From positions 427,316-491,315 of the forward strand of contig NZ_JADB01000001.1 of the NCBI RefSeq assembly GCF_000518165.1: 64,000 bases of DNA, given 5' to 3'. Of this stretch, positions 28,858 through 38,972 are shown piece by piece; the stretch's first letter is position 1, and each line of letters begins with the position of its first letter. The DNA is from Bartonella elizabethae F9251 = ATCC 49927. Lineage in GTDB: Bacteria > Pseudomonadota > Alphaproteobacteria > Rhizobiales > Rhizobiaceae. The translations under genes and the position numbers were made by a program. The notes beneath the pieces were generated by a model. That model did no database searches, was not told where the DNA came from, and saw only the letters and a list, made by a program, of their open reading frames with translations.

Positions 28858-30741
28858 ATGAAACGCAATGAAATGACAAAAACTGTATCATCCGATACAG
28901 GGACAACTCTACACACACTTTACAATTTATGGCCTTATATGTGGCCGGTAAGTCGGCGTGATCTAAAAATACGTGTACTGTGGGCAATATTTTATCTTGT
29001 TTTGTCCAAGCTCATTCTCATATCTGTGCCGTATTTCTTTAAATATTCTACGAATGTGCTTGATACAAGCTTTCAGCTCCCTGAATGGTTTCCATCCAGT
29101 TTGATTATCCCCATCATACTCGTTTTGGCGTACAATGTCGCGCGGATTATGCAGGCTGGATTAAATCAATTACGCGACTCCCTTTTTGCCACTGTTGGTC
29201 AATATGCTGTTCGTCAACTCGCTTATAAAACCTTTGTCCATATTCATGAGTTATCTTTACGATTTCATTTAGAACGCCGAACTGGTGGGCTTTCTCGTGT
29301 GATTGAGCGTGGGACGAAAGGAATTGAAGCGATCGTAAGATTTTCAATTCTCAATACCATACCGACAGTTTTAGAATTTATATTAACGGCTCTTGTATTT
29401 TATATCAACTACGGATGGCATTATCTTCTCATTGTTGTTATAACGGTTTTACTATATACTTTTTTTACCATTAAGGCGAGTGATTGGCGTATTCGCATTC
29501 GTCAACAAATGAATACAGCAGATACTGAGGCAAATACGCGCGCTGTTGATTCTCTTTTAAATTTTGAAACGGTCAAATATTTTGGCAATGAAACTCTAGA
29601 AGCCGATCGTTTTGATAGTTCTATGGAAGGTTATGAAAAAGCCGCAACAAAGATTTGGACATCATTAAGCTGGCTTAATTTTGGTCAGGCTCTTATCTTT
29701 GGTATTGGAATGACGATCATGATGCTGATGTCGGCTTATGAAGTTTTTTATAAGACACAAACTTTAGGAGATTTTGTTTTTATTAATGCCCTTTTAATGC
29801 AACTTTCCATTCCACTGAATTTTATTGGTTCAATTTATCGTGATGTTCGACAAGGTTTAACGGATATTGAAGCGATGTTCGATCTTTTAGATGTTCAGCA
29901 AGAAATCATTGATAAATCGGATGCTAAACCGTTAGAGATAAGCGATGGGACCATTCGTTTTCATCAGGTAAAATTTTCTTATGATTCGACACGTCAGATT
30001 CTCAGAGATATTAATTTTGAAGTTCCTGGAGGAAAAACAGTCGCCATTGTCGGTCCATCGGGTGCAGGAAAATCAACTATTTCTCGATTACTTTTTCGGT
30101 TTTATGATGTTGATGCAGGTTCTATCACAATTGACGGGCAGGATATTCGTGACATAACACAAAAAAGTTTGCGTGAAGCGATCGGCATGGTCCCACAAGA
30201 TACAGTGTTATTTAATGATACAATTGCCTATAATATTCGCTATGGACGCCCAAGTGCGACAGATGAAGAGGTGTACAAAGCTGCTGAAATGGCACAAATA
30301 TCAAAATTTATTGAGATATTACCGGAAGGTTTTCAATCTATGGTAGGAGAGCGTGGTCTCAAATTATCAGGGGGTGAAAAACAACGTGTGGCTATTGCAC
30401 GGACACTCTTAAAAGCCCCCCCACTTCTTATTCTAGATGAAGCAACAGCAGCTCTTGATACGGCAACGGAACAGGAAATTCAACAAGCATTGGATATTGT
30501 AAGCCGTGGACGGACAACATTGATTATTGCACATCGTCTTTCTACGGTTATCAATGCTGATGAAATTTTGGTTCTTAAAAGCGGTCGTATTATTGAAAAT
30601 GGGACGCATACAGAGCTCTTACGAAAGAAAGGTTTATATGCTTCAATGTGGAATAAGCAGCTTGAAGCATCGCAAGCTGAAGAAAAATTACGTAAAATGC
30701 GTGAAGAAGATGAAACGGGTATTGTTAATCGTAAAAAATAA
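28858..30741 (+). CDS. Atm1-type ABC exporter
   Basis: This is a half-size ABC exporter of the Atm1/HMT1 group; bacterial members export glutathione-linked metals or sulfur species. It has 627 residues. The N-terminal six-helix domain (about 40-330) contains LRFHLERRTGGLSRVIERG, typical of the Atm1 group. The nucleotide-binding domain has Walker [10 protein letters not shown] near 400, the signature LSGGEKQRVAIART near 503, and Walker B LLILDEATAALD. Intact motifs indicate an active ATPase. It precedes psd and pssA, an order I recall from Rhizobiales. Confidence 0.92.
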   Translation: MKRNEMTKTVSSDTGTTLHTLYNLWPYMWPVSRRDLKIRVLWAIFYLVLSKLILISVPYFFKYSTNVLDTSFQLPEWFPSSLIIPIILVLAYNVARIMQAGLNQLRDSLFATVGQYAVRQLAYKTFVHIHELSLRFHLERRTGGLSRVIERGTKGIEAIVRFSILNTIPTVLEFILTALVFYINYGWHYLLIVVITVLLYTFFTIKASDWRIRIRQQMNTADTEANTRAVDSLLNFETVKYFGNETLEADRFDSSMEGYEKAATKIWTSLSWLNFGQALIFGIGMTIMMLMSAYEVFYKTQTLGDFVFINALLMQLSIPLNFIGSIYRDVRQGLTDIEAMFDLLDVQQEIIDKSDAKPLEISDGTIRFHQVKFSYDSTRQILRDINFEVPGGKTVAIVGPSGAGKSTISRLLFRFYDVDAGSITIDGQDIRDITQKSLREAIGMVPQDTVLFNDTIAYNIRYGRPSATDEEVYKAAEMAQISKFIEILPEGFQSMVGERGLKLSGGEKQRVAIARTLLKAPPLLILDEATAALDTATEQEIQQALDIVSRGRTTLIIAHRLSTVINADEILVLKSGRIIENGTHTELLRKKGLYASMWNKQLEASQAEEKLRKMREEDETGIVNRKK

Positions 30742-30854
30742 GGTGGGCAAAATGTAATCTCTATCTTTATATGGAGTGATTGATAAAATACATAAAAGCA
30801 AGAGGAACAAAAAGATTTATTGCTTGTTTAAGTTTACGATGAATAGGAAATGAT

Positions 30855-31553
30855 ATGAGTATTCTACAATCTGTCCATAATAGCTTTGTCCCGATTCATA
30901 AAGAAGGCTATCCTTTTATTGTAGCATTTTTTGTTATTTCGCTCATTCTTGGTTGGATATGGAGTCCGTTGTTTTGGTGTGGTCTTGTTCTCACGGTGTG
31001 GTGTATATACTTTTTTCGTGATCCAGATCGTGTAATCCCTTTGAATCCAAATTGGGTTATGTCGCCTGCAGATGGGCGTATTTCATTTGTAGAATCATGT
31101 GTTCCACCTGAAGAATTAGGCTTAGGGAAAGATGAAATGGTTCGTATTTCCATTTTTATGGACGTCTTTTCATGCCATATCAACCGTATTCCTATCAGTG
31201 GTACAGTAGAGTCTATTGTTTATCATCCAGGTAGGTTTACCAATGCGGAGTTTGATAAGGCTAGTCAGTTTAATGAGCGGAATGGGGTGGTCATTGAGAG
31301 CAAGCATGGTAAAATTGCTATCGTACAAATAGCAGGGATGTTTGCTCGTAGGATTGTTTGTTGGTCAAAAGAAAATGATGCTGTTATCACGGGAGAGCGA
31401 TTTGGGTTGATTCGTTTTGGTTCTCGCCTTGATATTTATATACCAACTGAAATGAAATTGCGTGTTGCCGTTGGACAGACAGCCATTGCTGGAGAGACAG
31501 TTTTAGGGTCTTTTGATGATAAGAATGCTACAACGGATTTCAGATACGATTAG
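30855..31553 (+). CDS. psd: Phosphatidylserine decarboxylase (short type)
   Basis: Psd converts phosphatidylserine to phosphatidylethanolamine. The 232-residue protein is the short proteobacterial form, with a hydrophobic N-terminal anchor (about 20-50), [13 protein letters not shown], and [19 protein letters not shown]. The self-cleavage site is FGSR near residues 189-192, where the Ser becomes the pyruvoyl group. Together with pssA, nine bases downstream, it completes the PE branch of phospholipid synthesis. Confidence 0.95.
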   Translation: MSILQSVHNSFVPIHKEGYPFIVAFFVISLILGWIWSPLFWCGLVLTVWCIYFFRDPDRVIPLNPNWVMSPADGRISFVESCVPPEELGLGKDEMVRISIFMDVFSCHINRIPISGTVESIVYHPGRFTNAEFDKASQFNERNGVVIESKHGKIAIVQIAGMFARRIVCWSKENDAVITGERFGLIRFGSRLDIYIPTEMKLRVAVGQTAIAGETVLGSFDDKNATTDFRYD

Positions 31554-31562
31554 GGCCACCCA

Positions 31563-32405
31563 ATGAAAAATTTTTCGCCATTTTCTTCGTTCAATCCTGA
31601 GGGGCAGCATGATGATATTGCAAGTCGGCGACGTTCATCGACATCAATGCGCTATGTTATTCCCAATATCATTACTATTTTGGCAATTTGCGCAGGGATG
31701 AGCAGCATTCGTTTGGCTTTTGAGAATCGCTATGAGGCTGCTATTTTAATGGTGCTTTTGGCTGCAGTTCTAGATGGTGCTGATGGTCGCATTGCACGTT
31801 TAATAGATGGGAGTTCATCTTTCGGGGCACAGATGGACTCTCTTGCTGATATTGTCAATTTTGGTGTTACCCCTGCGCTTATTGTTTATTCTTTTATTTT
31901 GAATCAAGCACACCACATTGGTTGGGTTGCAGCTCTCGTTTATTGTGTTGCTTGTTGTTTGCGATTAGCGCGTTTTAATGTGATGTTGGATAATGCTGAT
32001 ATCCCACAATGGCAGAAAAGTTATTTTGTTGGTGTTCCTGCACCTGCAGGAGCGTTACTCCTTTTATTACCTACCTATTTAGGTGCTCTTGGTTTGGTCC
32101 CCAATTGGGGGTGGGCATTGTTTTTTAGTCTTTATACAGTCATTATCGCTTTTCTTTTGATTAGTCGCTTACCAGTGTGGAATGCAAAGACAATTGATCA
32201 AAACTTGAGGCGTGATATCGTTATACCCTGCATGTTGGTCATTGTTATTTATGTCGGTTTTCTTGCGACTTACACATGGAAAACTTTATTGATTACAGCT
32301 GTTAGCTATATGATTTTTCTCCCCTGTAGTTTCGTTGCTTATAATAAACGGGCCGTTTTAGAAGAGAAAAAGGCTGATGCTAAAAAAGCTATTCAAGAAT
32401 CATAA
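31563..32405 (+). CDS. pssA: CDP-diacylglycerol-serine O-phosphatidyltransferase
   Basis: PssA makes phosphatidylserine, the substrate of Psd, from CDP-diacylglycerol and serine at the inner membrane. It has 280 residues and about eight hydrophobic segments. The CDP-alcohol phosphotransferase signature spans about 75-95: DGADGRIARL followed by FGAQMDSLAD. The basic N-terminus has RRRSSTSMRYVIPNIITI. It is the type II membrane enzyme usual in Rhizobiales. It is convergent with the SDR gene. Confidence 0.95.
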   Translation: MKNFSPFSSFNPEGQHDDIASRRRSSTSMRYVIPNIITILAICAGMSSIRLAFENRYEAAILMVLLAAVLDGADGRIARLIDGSSSFGAQMDSLADIVNFGVTPALIVYSFILNQAHHIGWVAALVYCVACCLRLARFNVMLDNADIPQWQKSYFVGVPAPAGALLLLLPTYLGALGLVPNWGWALFFSLYTVIIAFLLISRLPVWNAKTIDQNLRRDIVIPCMLVIVIYVGFLATYTWKTLLITAVSYMIFLPCSFVAYNKRAVLEEKKADAKKAIQES

Positions 32406-32473
32406 ACTGCTTCATTCTTCTGTTAAGAAGTGCAGGAAAGAGAGAGATTGGTCTATTTACATTTCAGATGATA

Positions 32474-33226
32474 TCAATGAGGGGCATAATAATCCACAAA
32501 CCGATTTTCACGGACATTAAAGAGTTTTCCAGTTTCCTTTAAATCAGGTGAGAGCAAATGGACTATTTTTTTTGCAACCTCTTGTGGTGAGGGGAGCGTT
32601 TCTGGATCTTCACCCGGCATAGCTTCAGCGCGCATCGCTGTACGTGTGGCTCCAGGGTTGACACAATTGATCTTAATAGGAGTTTGTTTGAGTTCTTCTG
32701 CCCAACAACGAGCAATCATTTCTAAAGCCGCTTTAGAGGCTGCATAAGCCCCCCAGAAAGGGCGTGCAACATGAGCAACGCTTGAGGATAACAAGATGGC
32801 TCGTCCAGCGTCAGATTCACGTAATAAAGGCTCAACGGCTTTTATTAAGCGCCATTGGCTGAAAAGATTTATTTGAAAGACATCTTCAAAGACCGTATTT
32901 TCTATATGTGCTATTGGTGAAAGTATTCCAAGGATTCCTGCATTTGCAACGATAATATCGAGTTTTTTCCAGCGATTGGCAATTGAGAGTGCAAGAGCAT
33001 CGATATTTTCCATATGATGTAAATCGAGCGGAACGAGGGTAGCAAGAGCCCCTTTTTTTCGGATTTGATTGTCCAATTCAGTCAGTCCGCTAACTGTTCG
33101 TGCAAGAGCAATAATATGAGCACCGCGTGCAGCAAGCTCAAGTGCCAAATAATAGCCAATACCTCTTGATGCACCAGTAACAAGTGCAACGCGCCCATGG
33201 AGACTAAAGTCACGTTTTGTCATCAT
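32474..33226 (-). CDS. SDR-family oxidoreductase
   Basis: This is a short-chain dehydrogenase/reductase of unknown substrate with 250 residues. The Rossmann motif TGASRGIGYYLALELAARG is near 18-36, NAGILG is present, and the active site Ser plus YAASKAALE is near 160-168. The C-terminal CVNPGATRTAMRAEAMPG is usual. It may use ATG 33226 or 33223. It overlaps the purF stop (TAATG arrangement), suggesting coupling, although no pathway link to purine synthesis is apparent. Confidence 0.87.
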   Translation of the reverse strand: MMTKRDFSLHGRVALVTGASRGIGYYLALELAARGAHIIALARTVSGLTELDNQIRKKGALATLVPLDLHHMENIDALALSIANRWKKLDIIVANAGILGILSPIAHIENTVFEDVFQINLFSQWRLIKAVEPLLRESDAGRAILLSSSVAHVARPFWGAYAASKAALEMIARCWAEELKQTPIKINCVNPGATRTAMRAEAMPGEDPETLPSPQEVAKKIVHLLSPDLKETGKLFNVRENRFVDYYAPH

Positions 33227-34719
33227 TAATCTCTTGTTTTAAGAACAGATGATTGATGAATTTTGGAGAGGTTTTCTTGATCAACCAGATGCGTAGGATA
33301 ATATCCAGTAAAATAATGGTCAGTAAATTGTGGATCGGCGTTATTTCGTTTTTCCCCTGCTACAGCAAGATATAATCCGTCCGTTGAAAGAAATTCTAAA
33401 GAGTCTGCTCCAATAAAATTGCACATAGATTTTAAATCTGGATATTGATTTGCTAAAAGGCTTTCGGCTTTAGGTGTATCAATGCCATAAAAATCAGGAT
33501 AGAAAATCATAGGGCTAGAGACGCGCATATGAACTTCCTTTGCTCCTGCATCGCGAAGCATTCGTACAATTTTAAGGGAAGTTGTTCCCCGTACAATAGA
33601 GTCATCAACCAGAATAACCCGTTTTCCCTCAATCACAGGACGGTTTGCCGAATGTTTTAACTTGACGCCAAAAGCACGAATTTGCTGTGTTGGTTCGATA
33701 AAAGTGCGACCAACGTAGTGATTACGAATAATACCAAGCTCGAAGGGGATTCCAATTTCTTGTGCATAGCCAATCGCTGCAGGTGTTCCACCATCTGGAA
33801 CAGGAACCACAACATCCCCCTCACAAGGAGCTTCCTGTGCTAAACGGATTCCCATATTTTTGCGTGTTGTATAAACACTACGCCCACCAACGATTGAGTC
33901 CGGACGGGCAAAATAAACATATTCAAATAAGCAAAGTTTTTCTGGTTTTGCATTTTCTGGTTTTATAATTTTTTTCGTAATTTCTCCATTTTTTTGTATT
34001 TCACATATGATAATTTCTCCATTTTTAACATCACGAACATATTTTGCTCCAATAATATCAAGGGCACAAGTTTCAGAACAAAAGATAGGCTTTCCATCAA
34101 GTTCTCCCATCACGAGAGGTCTAATTCCGGTTGGATCGCGTGCCGCAATAAGCTTTGTACGTGTGAGCGCTAACATAGCATACCCACCTTCTACTTGCCG
34201 AATCGCATCAACAAAACGATCAGAGGACGATTCATAACGTGAGCGGGCAATCAGATGGAGAAAAACCTCTGAATCTGAAGTTGATTGACAGATAGCACCA
34301 GAAGCGATGAGTTCACGGCGCAATGTAAGACCATTGGTAAGATTACCATTATGCGCAATAGCAATACCTCCAACTTTCAATTCAGCAAAAAGAGGTTGAA
34401 CATTGCGTAATGCCACTTCTCCAGTTGTTGAATAACGGGTATGTCCAATAGCGCGATTCCCTGGTAAGCGTGCAAGTGTTGCGGGGTTTGTATAGTGATC
34501 ACCAACGAGACCTAAATGCTTTTCTTGATGAAATATTTTATTATGATAAGAAACAATACCAGCTGCTTCTTGCCCACGATGCTGGAGTGCGTGAAGTCCA
34601 AGAGCGGTTAATGTTGCAGCATCTTCATGCCCAAGAATGCCAAAAACCCCGCATTCTTCGTGAAGGGTATCATCATCTAATGAAAATTCTTGACAGGAAA
34701 TATCGCTTTTTATCATCAT
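33226..34719 (-). CDS. purF: Amidophosphoribosyltransferase
   Basis: PurF makes phosphoribosylamine from PRPP and glutamine, the first step of purine synthesis. It has 497 residues. A short propeptide ends at HEECGVFGI, so Cys22/23 becomes the N-terminal nucleophile after processing. The glutaminase domain has GHTRYSTTGE and AIAHNGNLTN. The phosphoribosyltransferase domain carries VILVDDSIVRGTTS. Cysteines in the C-terminal part may bind an Fe-S cluster, as in the B. subtilis-type enzyme. It is followed by the SDR gene with overlap. Confidence 0.95.
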   Translation of the reverse strand: MMIKSDISCQEFSLDDDTLHEECGVFGILGHEDAATLTALGLHALQHRGQEAAGIVSYHNKIFHQEKHLGLVGDHYTNPATLARLPGNRAIGHTRYSTTGEVALRNVQPLFAELKVGGIAIAHNGNLTNGLTLRRELIASGAICQSTSDSEVFLHLIARSRYESSSDRFVDAIRQVEGGYAMLALTRTKLIAARDPTGIRPLVMGELDGKPIFCSETCALDIIGAKYVRDVKNGEIIICEIQKNGEITKKIIKPENAKPEKLCLFEYVYFARPDSIVGGRSVYTTRKNMGIRLAQEAPCEGDVVVPVPDGGTPAAIGYAQEIGIPFELGIIRNHYVGRTFIEPTQQIRAFGVKLKHSANRPVIEGKRVILVDDSIVRGTTSLKIVRMLRDAGAKEVHMRVSSPMIFYPDFYGIDTPKAESLLANQYPDLKSMCNFIGADSLEFLSTDGLYLAVAGEKRNNADPQFTDHYFTGYYPTHLVDQENLSKIHQSSVLKTRD

Positions 34720-34794
34720 ATTCTTTCAGTTGTGATAGAGAGGAATCATTAATATCACATTTTACATCATTTAGTTCTTTTTCCTCATGAAAAG

Positions 34795-35376
34795 CTATTC
34801 TCCATTTTTAAGAAGCGTTTTTTCATGAGGTTGTTTCTTATTCGTATATTTATCACTGTCTTTAAACAAATTTTCTGCCTTTTCGAGAACAGATCCAAGA
34901 TCTTTTGGGAGTATTTCCCAAACTTTTTGTCCCAGTGAATCTAAGATAGGCCTTGTTCTGGCATTTTTTAACCAGTCTGCTTGGTGCTCGGGTTTAATCA
35001 GTGCATTAATCAGCAACATACCGATGACCATAATCAGTAAACCGCGAAGTGCTCCAAAAATAAAACCAATAGTACGGTCAAGGATACCAATTCGACTATC
35101 AATAATAAAATCGGAGATCTTCATTGCAATAATCGAAGTAATAATAAGAACAATAATAAAAATTGTGACCAATGTTGTGATCAATGCAATCATTTTATTA
35201 GAGAAATATTGTTCAAAGAAAGGTAAGACAGGCTTGAATAAAAACAGTGTCGTAACAGCTGCGATTGCCCAAGAAATCAACGATAGCACTTCACGTGAAA
35301 ATCCTCGAAGCATAGCAAGAAAAGCGGACAACAGGATGATGACTACGACAATTCCATCAAGGATTGTTATGATCAT
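34795..35376 (-). CDS. cvpA: CvpA family membrane protein
   Basis: This is a colicin V production-type inner-membrane protein, 193 residues from the ATG at 35376 (AGGA eight bases upstream; the frame itself is open to 35424). Four hydrophobic helices occupy about 3-22, 28-48, 60-85 and 100-125, with the family stretch RGFSREVLSLISWAIA and IGFIFGALRGLL. The soluble C-terminus is charged. It lies upstream of purF, a neighbour seen in many proteobacteria. The exact function is not established; envelope maintenance is the usual proposal. Confidence 0.88.
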   Translation of the reverse strand: MIITILDGIVVVIILLSAFLAMLRGFSREVLSLISWAIAAVTTLFLFKPVLPFFEQYFSNKMIALITTLVTIFIIVLIITSIIAMKISDFIIDSRIGILDRTIGFIFGALRGLLIMVIGMLLINALIKPEHQADWLKNARTRPILDSLGQKVWEILPKDLGSVLEKAENLFKDSDKYTNKKQPHEKTLLKNGE

Positions 35377-35495
35377 TTGTTTGTTCCTTATACATAAAGT
35401 TGTGTTCTTTAAATCTGTGTGCAAATATATTTTTGTTAGGTCATTTTTTCTTCTTATAGCAAGGATATTTTGTATTTTATAGCGTTTTTTCTATA

Positions 35496-36893
35496 TTATT
35501 CTGCCTGTGGTGTAGACCATTTTTTACTTGCGGTAAGAGTAGCAACAAGTTCGGGAAGGTCGGAGAAAGTTTTTTGTTGAAAATGGAGCGACTTTATCAT
35601 TTCCGTTGTTGTCGTGGGATGAAATGCCCCCTGAAAGCCGAGTTTTTTTGCCTCATTGATGCGTTGTGCTGAATGTGCAACAGCACGAGTAGCTCCTGAA
35701 AGACTGACTTCACCAAAATATACATAATCCGTTGGCAAAGGGATATTGGCAAGAGAAGAGACCAAAGCAGCAGCTACAGCTAAATCCGCAGCAGGTTCTG
35801 ATATACGATATCCACCTGCCACGTTCAGATAGACATCATGCTGTCCAAAACGAATGCCACAATGGGCTTCTAAAACGGCGAGAATCATAGAAAGACGATT
35901 TCCATCCCATCCGACAACTGCACGTCTTGGTGTTCCAAGAGAAGAAGGAGCAACAAGAGCTTGAATTTCTACCAATATCGGACGTGTTCCCTCCATACCT
36001 GCAAAAACAGCTGCACCTGGTGCTTTTTCATTACGTTCTCCTAAAAACAATTCGGATGGATTTATCACTTCGCGTAAACCTTTATCAGACATTTCAAAAA
36101 CACCAATTTCATCTGTTGGTCCGAAGCGATTTTTTACAGTTCTAAGAATGCGGTAATGATGTCCTCCTTCACCTTCAAAATAGAGAACACCATCAACCAT
36201 GTGTTCAACAACCCGAGGACCAGCAATTTGCCCATCTTTTGTCACATGCCCCACAAGAACAACAGCGGCTCCTGTTTTTTTGGCAAAGCGAATCATTGCC
36301 TGAGCACCAATACGGACTTGTGTGACAGTGCCGGGAGCTGAATCTGCTGTATCTGACCATAGGGTTTGAATTGAATCGATAATCACCATGTCAAGGTTTT
36401 TATGTTCGCTTAAGGTTGCAAGAATATCTTCAACATTGGTTTCAGCAGCAAGTTTCACCTCTGTATTATGAGCGCCAAGCCTTTGCGCGCGTAGACAAAT
36501 TTGTGCAATAGCCTCTTCACCTGAGACATAGATAACATTATGCCCTTTGCGGGATAAAGCAGCAGCTGTTTGTGTAAGCAATGTTGATTTTCCAATACCT
36601 GGATCTCCACCAACAAGGAGTGCTGATCCACGGACAAATCCCCCCCCGGTAACACGATCAAGTTCAGCAATACCAGAGTGAATACGTGGAGCATCTTGGA
36701 TATCTCCAGAAAGAGATGTAAGGGCGACGATGCGTCCTTTACGAGCATTCTGCTTAGGACCACTTCCTATGCCGCCATTTACATTTTCTTCAATAAGGGA
36801 ATTCCATTCTCCACAGGCGCTACATTTCCCTGCCCAACGGGAATGGACGGTTCCACAGTTTTGACAGACAAATTGAATACGGTTGCGCACCAT
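35496..36893 (-). CDS. radA: DNA repair protein RadA
   Basis: RadA is a RecA-like ATPase that processes recombination intermediates. It has 465 residues. A four-Cys zinc finger (Cys10, 13, 24, 27) is followed by Walker A GGDPGIGKST near 93-102. The RadA-specific KNRFG motif sits in ILRTVKNRFGPTDE, and a C-terminal Lon-protease-like domain covers about 290-455. It is complete and lies six bases after dnaB, so the two probably share a transcript. Confidence 0.96.
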   Translation of the reverse strand: MVRNRIQFVCQNCGTVHSRWAGKCSACGEWNSLIEENVNGGIGSGPKQNARKGRIVALTSLSGDIQDAPRIHSGIAELDRVTGGGFVRGSALLVGGDPGIGKSTLLTQTAAALSRKGHNVIYVSGEEAIAQICLRAQRLGAHNTEVKLAAETNVEDILATLSEHKNLDMVIIDSIQTLWSDTADSAPGTVTQVRIGAQAMIRFAKKTGAAVVLVGHVTKDGQIAGPRVVEHMVDGVLYFEGEGGHHYRILRTVKNRFGPTDEIGVFEMSDKGLREVINPSELFLGERNEKAPGAAVFAGMEGTRPILVEIQALVAPSSLGTPRRAVVGWDGNRLSMILAVLEAHCGIRFGQHDVYLNVAGGYRISEPAADLAVAAALVSSLANIPLPTDYVYFGEVSLSGATRAVAHSAQRINEAKKLGFQGAFHPTTTTEMIKSLHFQQKTFSDLPELVATLTASKKWSTPQAE

Positions 36894-36899
36894 GGTGAT

Positions 36900-38390
36900 T
36901 TAACCGATTTGTTCTGGAAGATAATTGCTATCTGCCAGATCACTAAAGCGTGTAAAGTCAGATTGAAAGGCAAGAGATACGATTCCTGTGGGGCCATGAC
37001 GCTGTTTTGCCACAATAACATCAGCTTTCCCCATAATTTTATCCATTTCATCTTGCCATTTTGTATGTTCAAGAGTACCCAATTTAGGTTCTTCATTTTT
37101 GAAATAATATTCTTCACGATAAACAAATAGAACGATGTCGGCATCTTGCTCGATAGAACCAGATTCACGTAAATCGGAGAGTTGTGGACGTTTATCTGTT
37201 CTGTTTTCGACTTGGCGCGAAAGTTGTGACAGAGCAATAATAGGAACATTCAATTCTTTCGCTAATGCTTTTAATCCTGTGGTAATTTCTGTGATTTCTT
37301 GAACACGATTTTCTGATGAACGTTTTGAATTGCTTGTCATGAGTTGGATATAATCAATAAACAAGACATCTAAGCCATGTTGTCGCTTGAGACGCCGAGC
37401 ACGAGCAGCCAGTTGCGTAATTGATATTCCCCCAGTTTGATCAATATAAAGGGGGGCCTTTTGGAGTTGGTTTACCGCACGAATGATTTTTGAAAATTGT
37501 TCATCTGAAATGTTCCCCCGTCGAATATCAGAAGAAGAGACTTCTGTTTGTTCAGAAATAATACGAGTTGCAAGCTGTTCTGAGGACATTTCCAGAGAGA
37601 AGAACCCTACAATACCGCCTTCATTTTCTTGCCTATTACCATTATGATTATAAGCATTGGCAATATTAAAGGCAATGTTGGTTGCTAGTGAGGTTTTCCC
37701 CATACCGGGGCGTCCCGCAAGGATAATTAAGTCAGATGCTTGTAACCCTCCCATTTTTTCATCAAGTGTTTTAATATGGGTAGCTATCCCTGATAATTGC
37801 GAAGAACGCTGCTTCGCAGCACTTGCCATATCGAGTGCTTTTTTGACAGCCACATTAAAATTCTCAAATCCGCCTCCATATTTTCCTTTTTCTGCGAGCT
37901 CAAATAACTGATTTTCAACAGTTTCAATTTGTTGGGTAGGAGTAAGCTCTACAGGAGCATCAAAGGCTGTATTGACGACTTGAGTTCCAAGATTAATCAA
38001 AGAACGACGGATAAAAAGGTCATAAATAACGCGTCCATAATCTTCAGCGTTAATAATGGTGACTGCCTCTTTGGCTAAGCGAACAACATACTGGTATACA
38101 GTAAGATCTCCAATTTTCTCTTCCATTTGGATATGAGGTTTGATCGTAACCGGATCTACATGTTTGCCTGTTTTAATAAGCTGAGATAAAATAGCATAAA
38201 TCTTTTGATGCAACGGATCAAAAAAATGTTCTGGTTTTAGAAAATCCGAAACGCGGTCGAGAGAATCATTATTGATAAAGATGGCACCAAGTAATGCTTG
38301 TTCAGCTTCAATATTATGTGGAAGTTGCCGAAAAGAAGGAGAATCTTCTTTTTTCGAAGAGCTGATATTAACAACGCTAGTTTCTTCCAT
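36900..38390 (-). CDS. dnaB: Replicative DNA helicase DnaB
   Basis: DnaB is the ring helicase of the replication fork. The 496 residues include the N-terminal primase-interacting domain (LPHNIEAEQALLGAIFIN, about 23-40), Walker A ILAGRPGMGKTSLA (about 220-233), FSLEMSSEQLATR, VLFIDYIQLM and LSDLRESGSIEQDAD. No intein is present. It is followed closely by radA. The upstream spacer to rplI is empty apart from a terminator. Confidence 0.97.
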   Translation of the reverse strand: MEETSVVNISSSKKEDSPSFRQLPHNIEAEQALLGAIFINNDSLDRVSDFLKPEHFFDPLHQKIYAILSQLIKTGKHVDPVTIKPHIQMEEKIGDLTVYQYVVRLAKEAVTIINAEDYGRVIYDLFIRRSLINLGTQVVNTAFDAPVELTPTQQIETVENQLFELAEKGKYGGGFENFNVAVKKALDMASAAKQRSSQLSGIATHIKTLDEKMGGLQASDLIILAGRPGMGKTSLATNIAFNIANAYNHNGNRQENEGGIVGFFSLEMSSEQLATRIISEQTEVSSSDIRRGNISDEQFSKIIRAVNQLQKAPLYIDQTGGISITQLAARARRLKRQHGLDVLFIDYIQLMTSNSKRSSENRVQEITEITTGLKALAKELNVPIIALSQLSRQVENRTDKRPQLSDLRESGSIEQDADIVLFVYREEYYFKNEEPKLGTLEHTKWQDEMDKIMGKADVIVAKQRHGPTGIVSLAFQSDFTRFSDLADSNYLPEQIG

Positions 38391-38972
38391 AAACTTTTCC
38401 CACTAAAATTCCAAGTCTAGCGACTTTAGGCGATAAATTGAAAATCGTACATTAAAAGAATACAGCTACAAAGCTTCATTTTAAGTTAAAATCTATAATT
38501 TTTAAAAAGTCTCTTCTAAAGGCTCATTTATCATTCATGTATTATTAATATAGCATCTATTTCGTGTATTTTATTTTTATAATATGTGATTTTAAGTGGA
38601 AGTTTTGGTACTCTAAATTGAAGTATTTTGAAGTTATGTGATCTTAAAATTCTAATACCGGTGTAAGTGGAATGGCTTCTTTATAATTCACATCAGATCA
38701 CGCGACGATATCATTAACTTAACGCTCATGCAAAATTCACTCTTAAGGGTAGCTTTAAATTATTTTTTATGCTGGAGAAGCAAAAGCATTTCTCCTTATT
38801 GCTGTTATTATTTTTGGTATGGGATGTTCTTATATGCCATATCTACAATTTTTCATAAAAATTAGTTCTTTACATATAAAAACCATAAAATACTCAGCTT
38901 TAAGGCATGAGTATTTTATGACCAATATTTTAAATAGAATCAAAGAAATAAAACAGAAAGCACAAAGAGCAG
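38391..38972. other. 582-bp intergenic region between dnaB and rplI
   Basis: Both flanking genes are on the minus strand, so this holds the dnaB promoter and the rplI terminator. Apart from the terminator at 38884-38920 I see no gene. A 64-codon plus frame (38819-39013) has no recognised domain and overlaps the rplI end. alr, which some Rhizobiales carry near here, is absent. Confidence 0.5.
38884..38920 (-). terminator. Rho-independent terminator after rplI
   Basis: CATAAAATACTCA (38884-38896) and TGAGTATTTTATG (38908-38920) form a perfect 13-bp stem with an 11-base loop. Read on the minus strand it is followed by GGTTTTTAT. It lies about 53 bases after the rplI stop and closes the ribosomal operon. 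The stem is AT-rich, so efficiency is uncertain. Confidence 0.75.

Noticed and set aside
35024..35482. 152-codon plus frame opposite cvpA
   Set aside because: Low-complexity complement of membrane helices; cvpA is the supported gene.
36779..37249. 156-codon minus frame across the radA/dnaB junction
   Set aside because: It lies in another frame across the two real genes, radA and dnaB.
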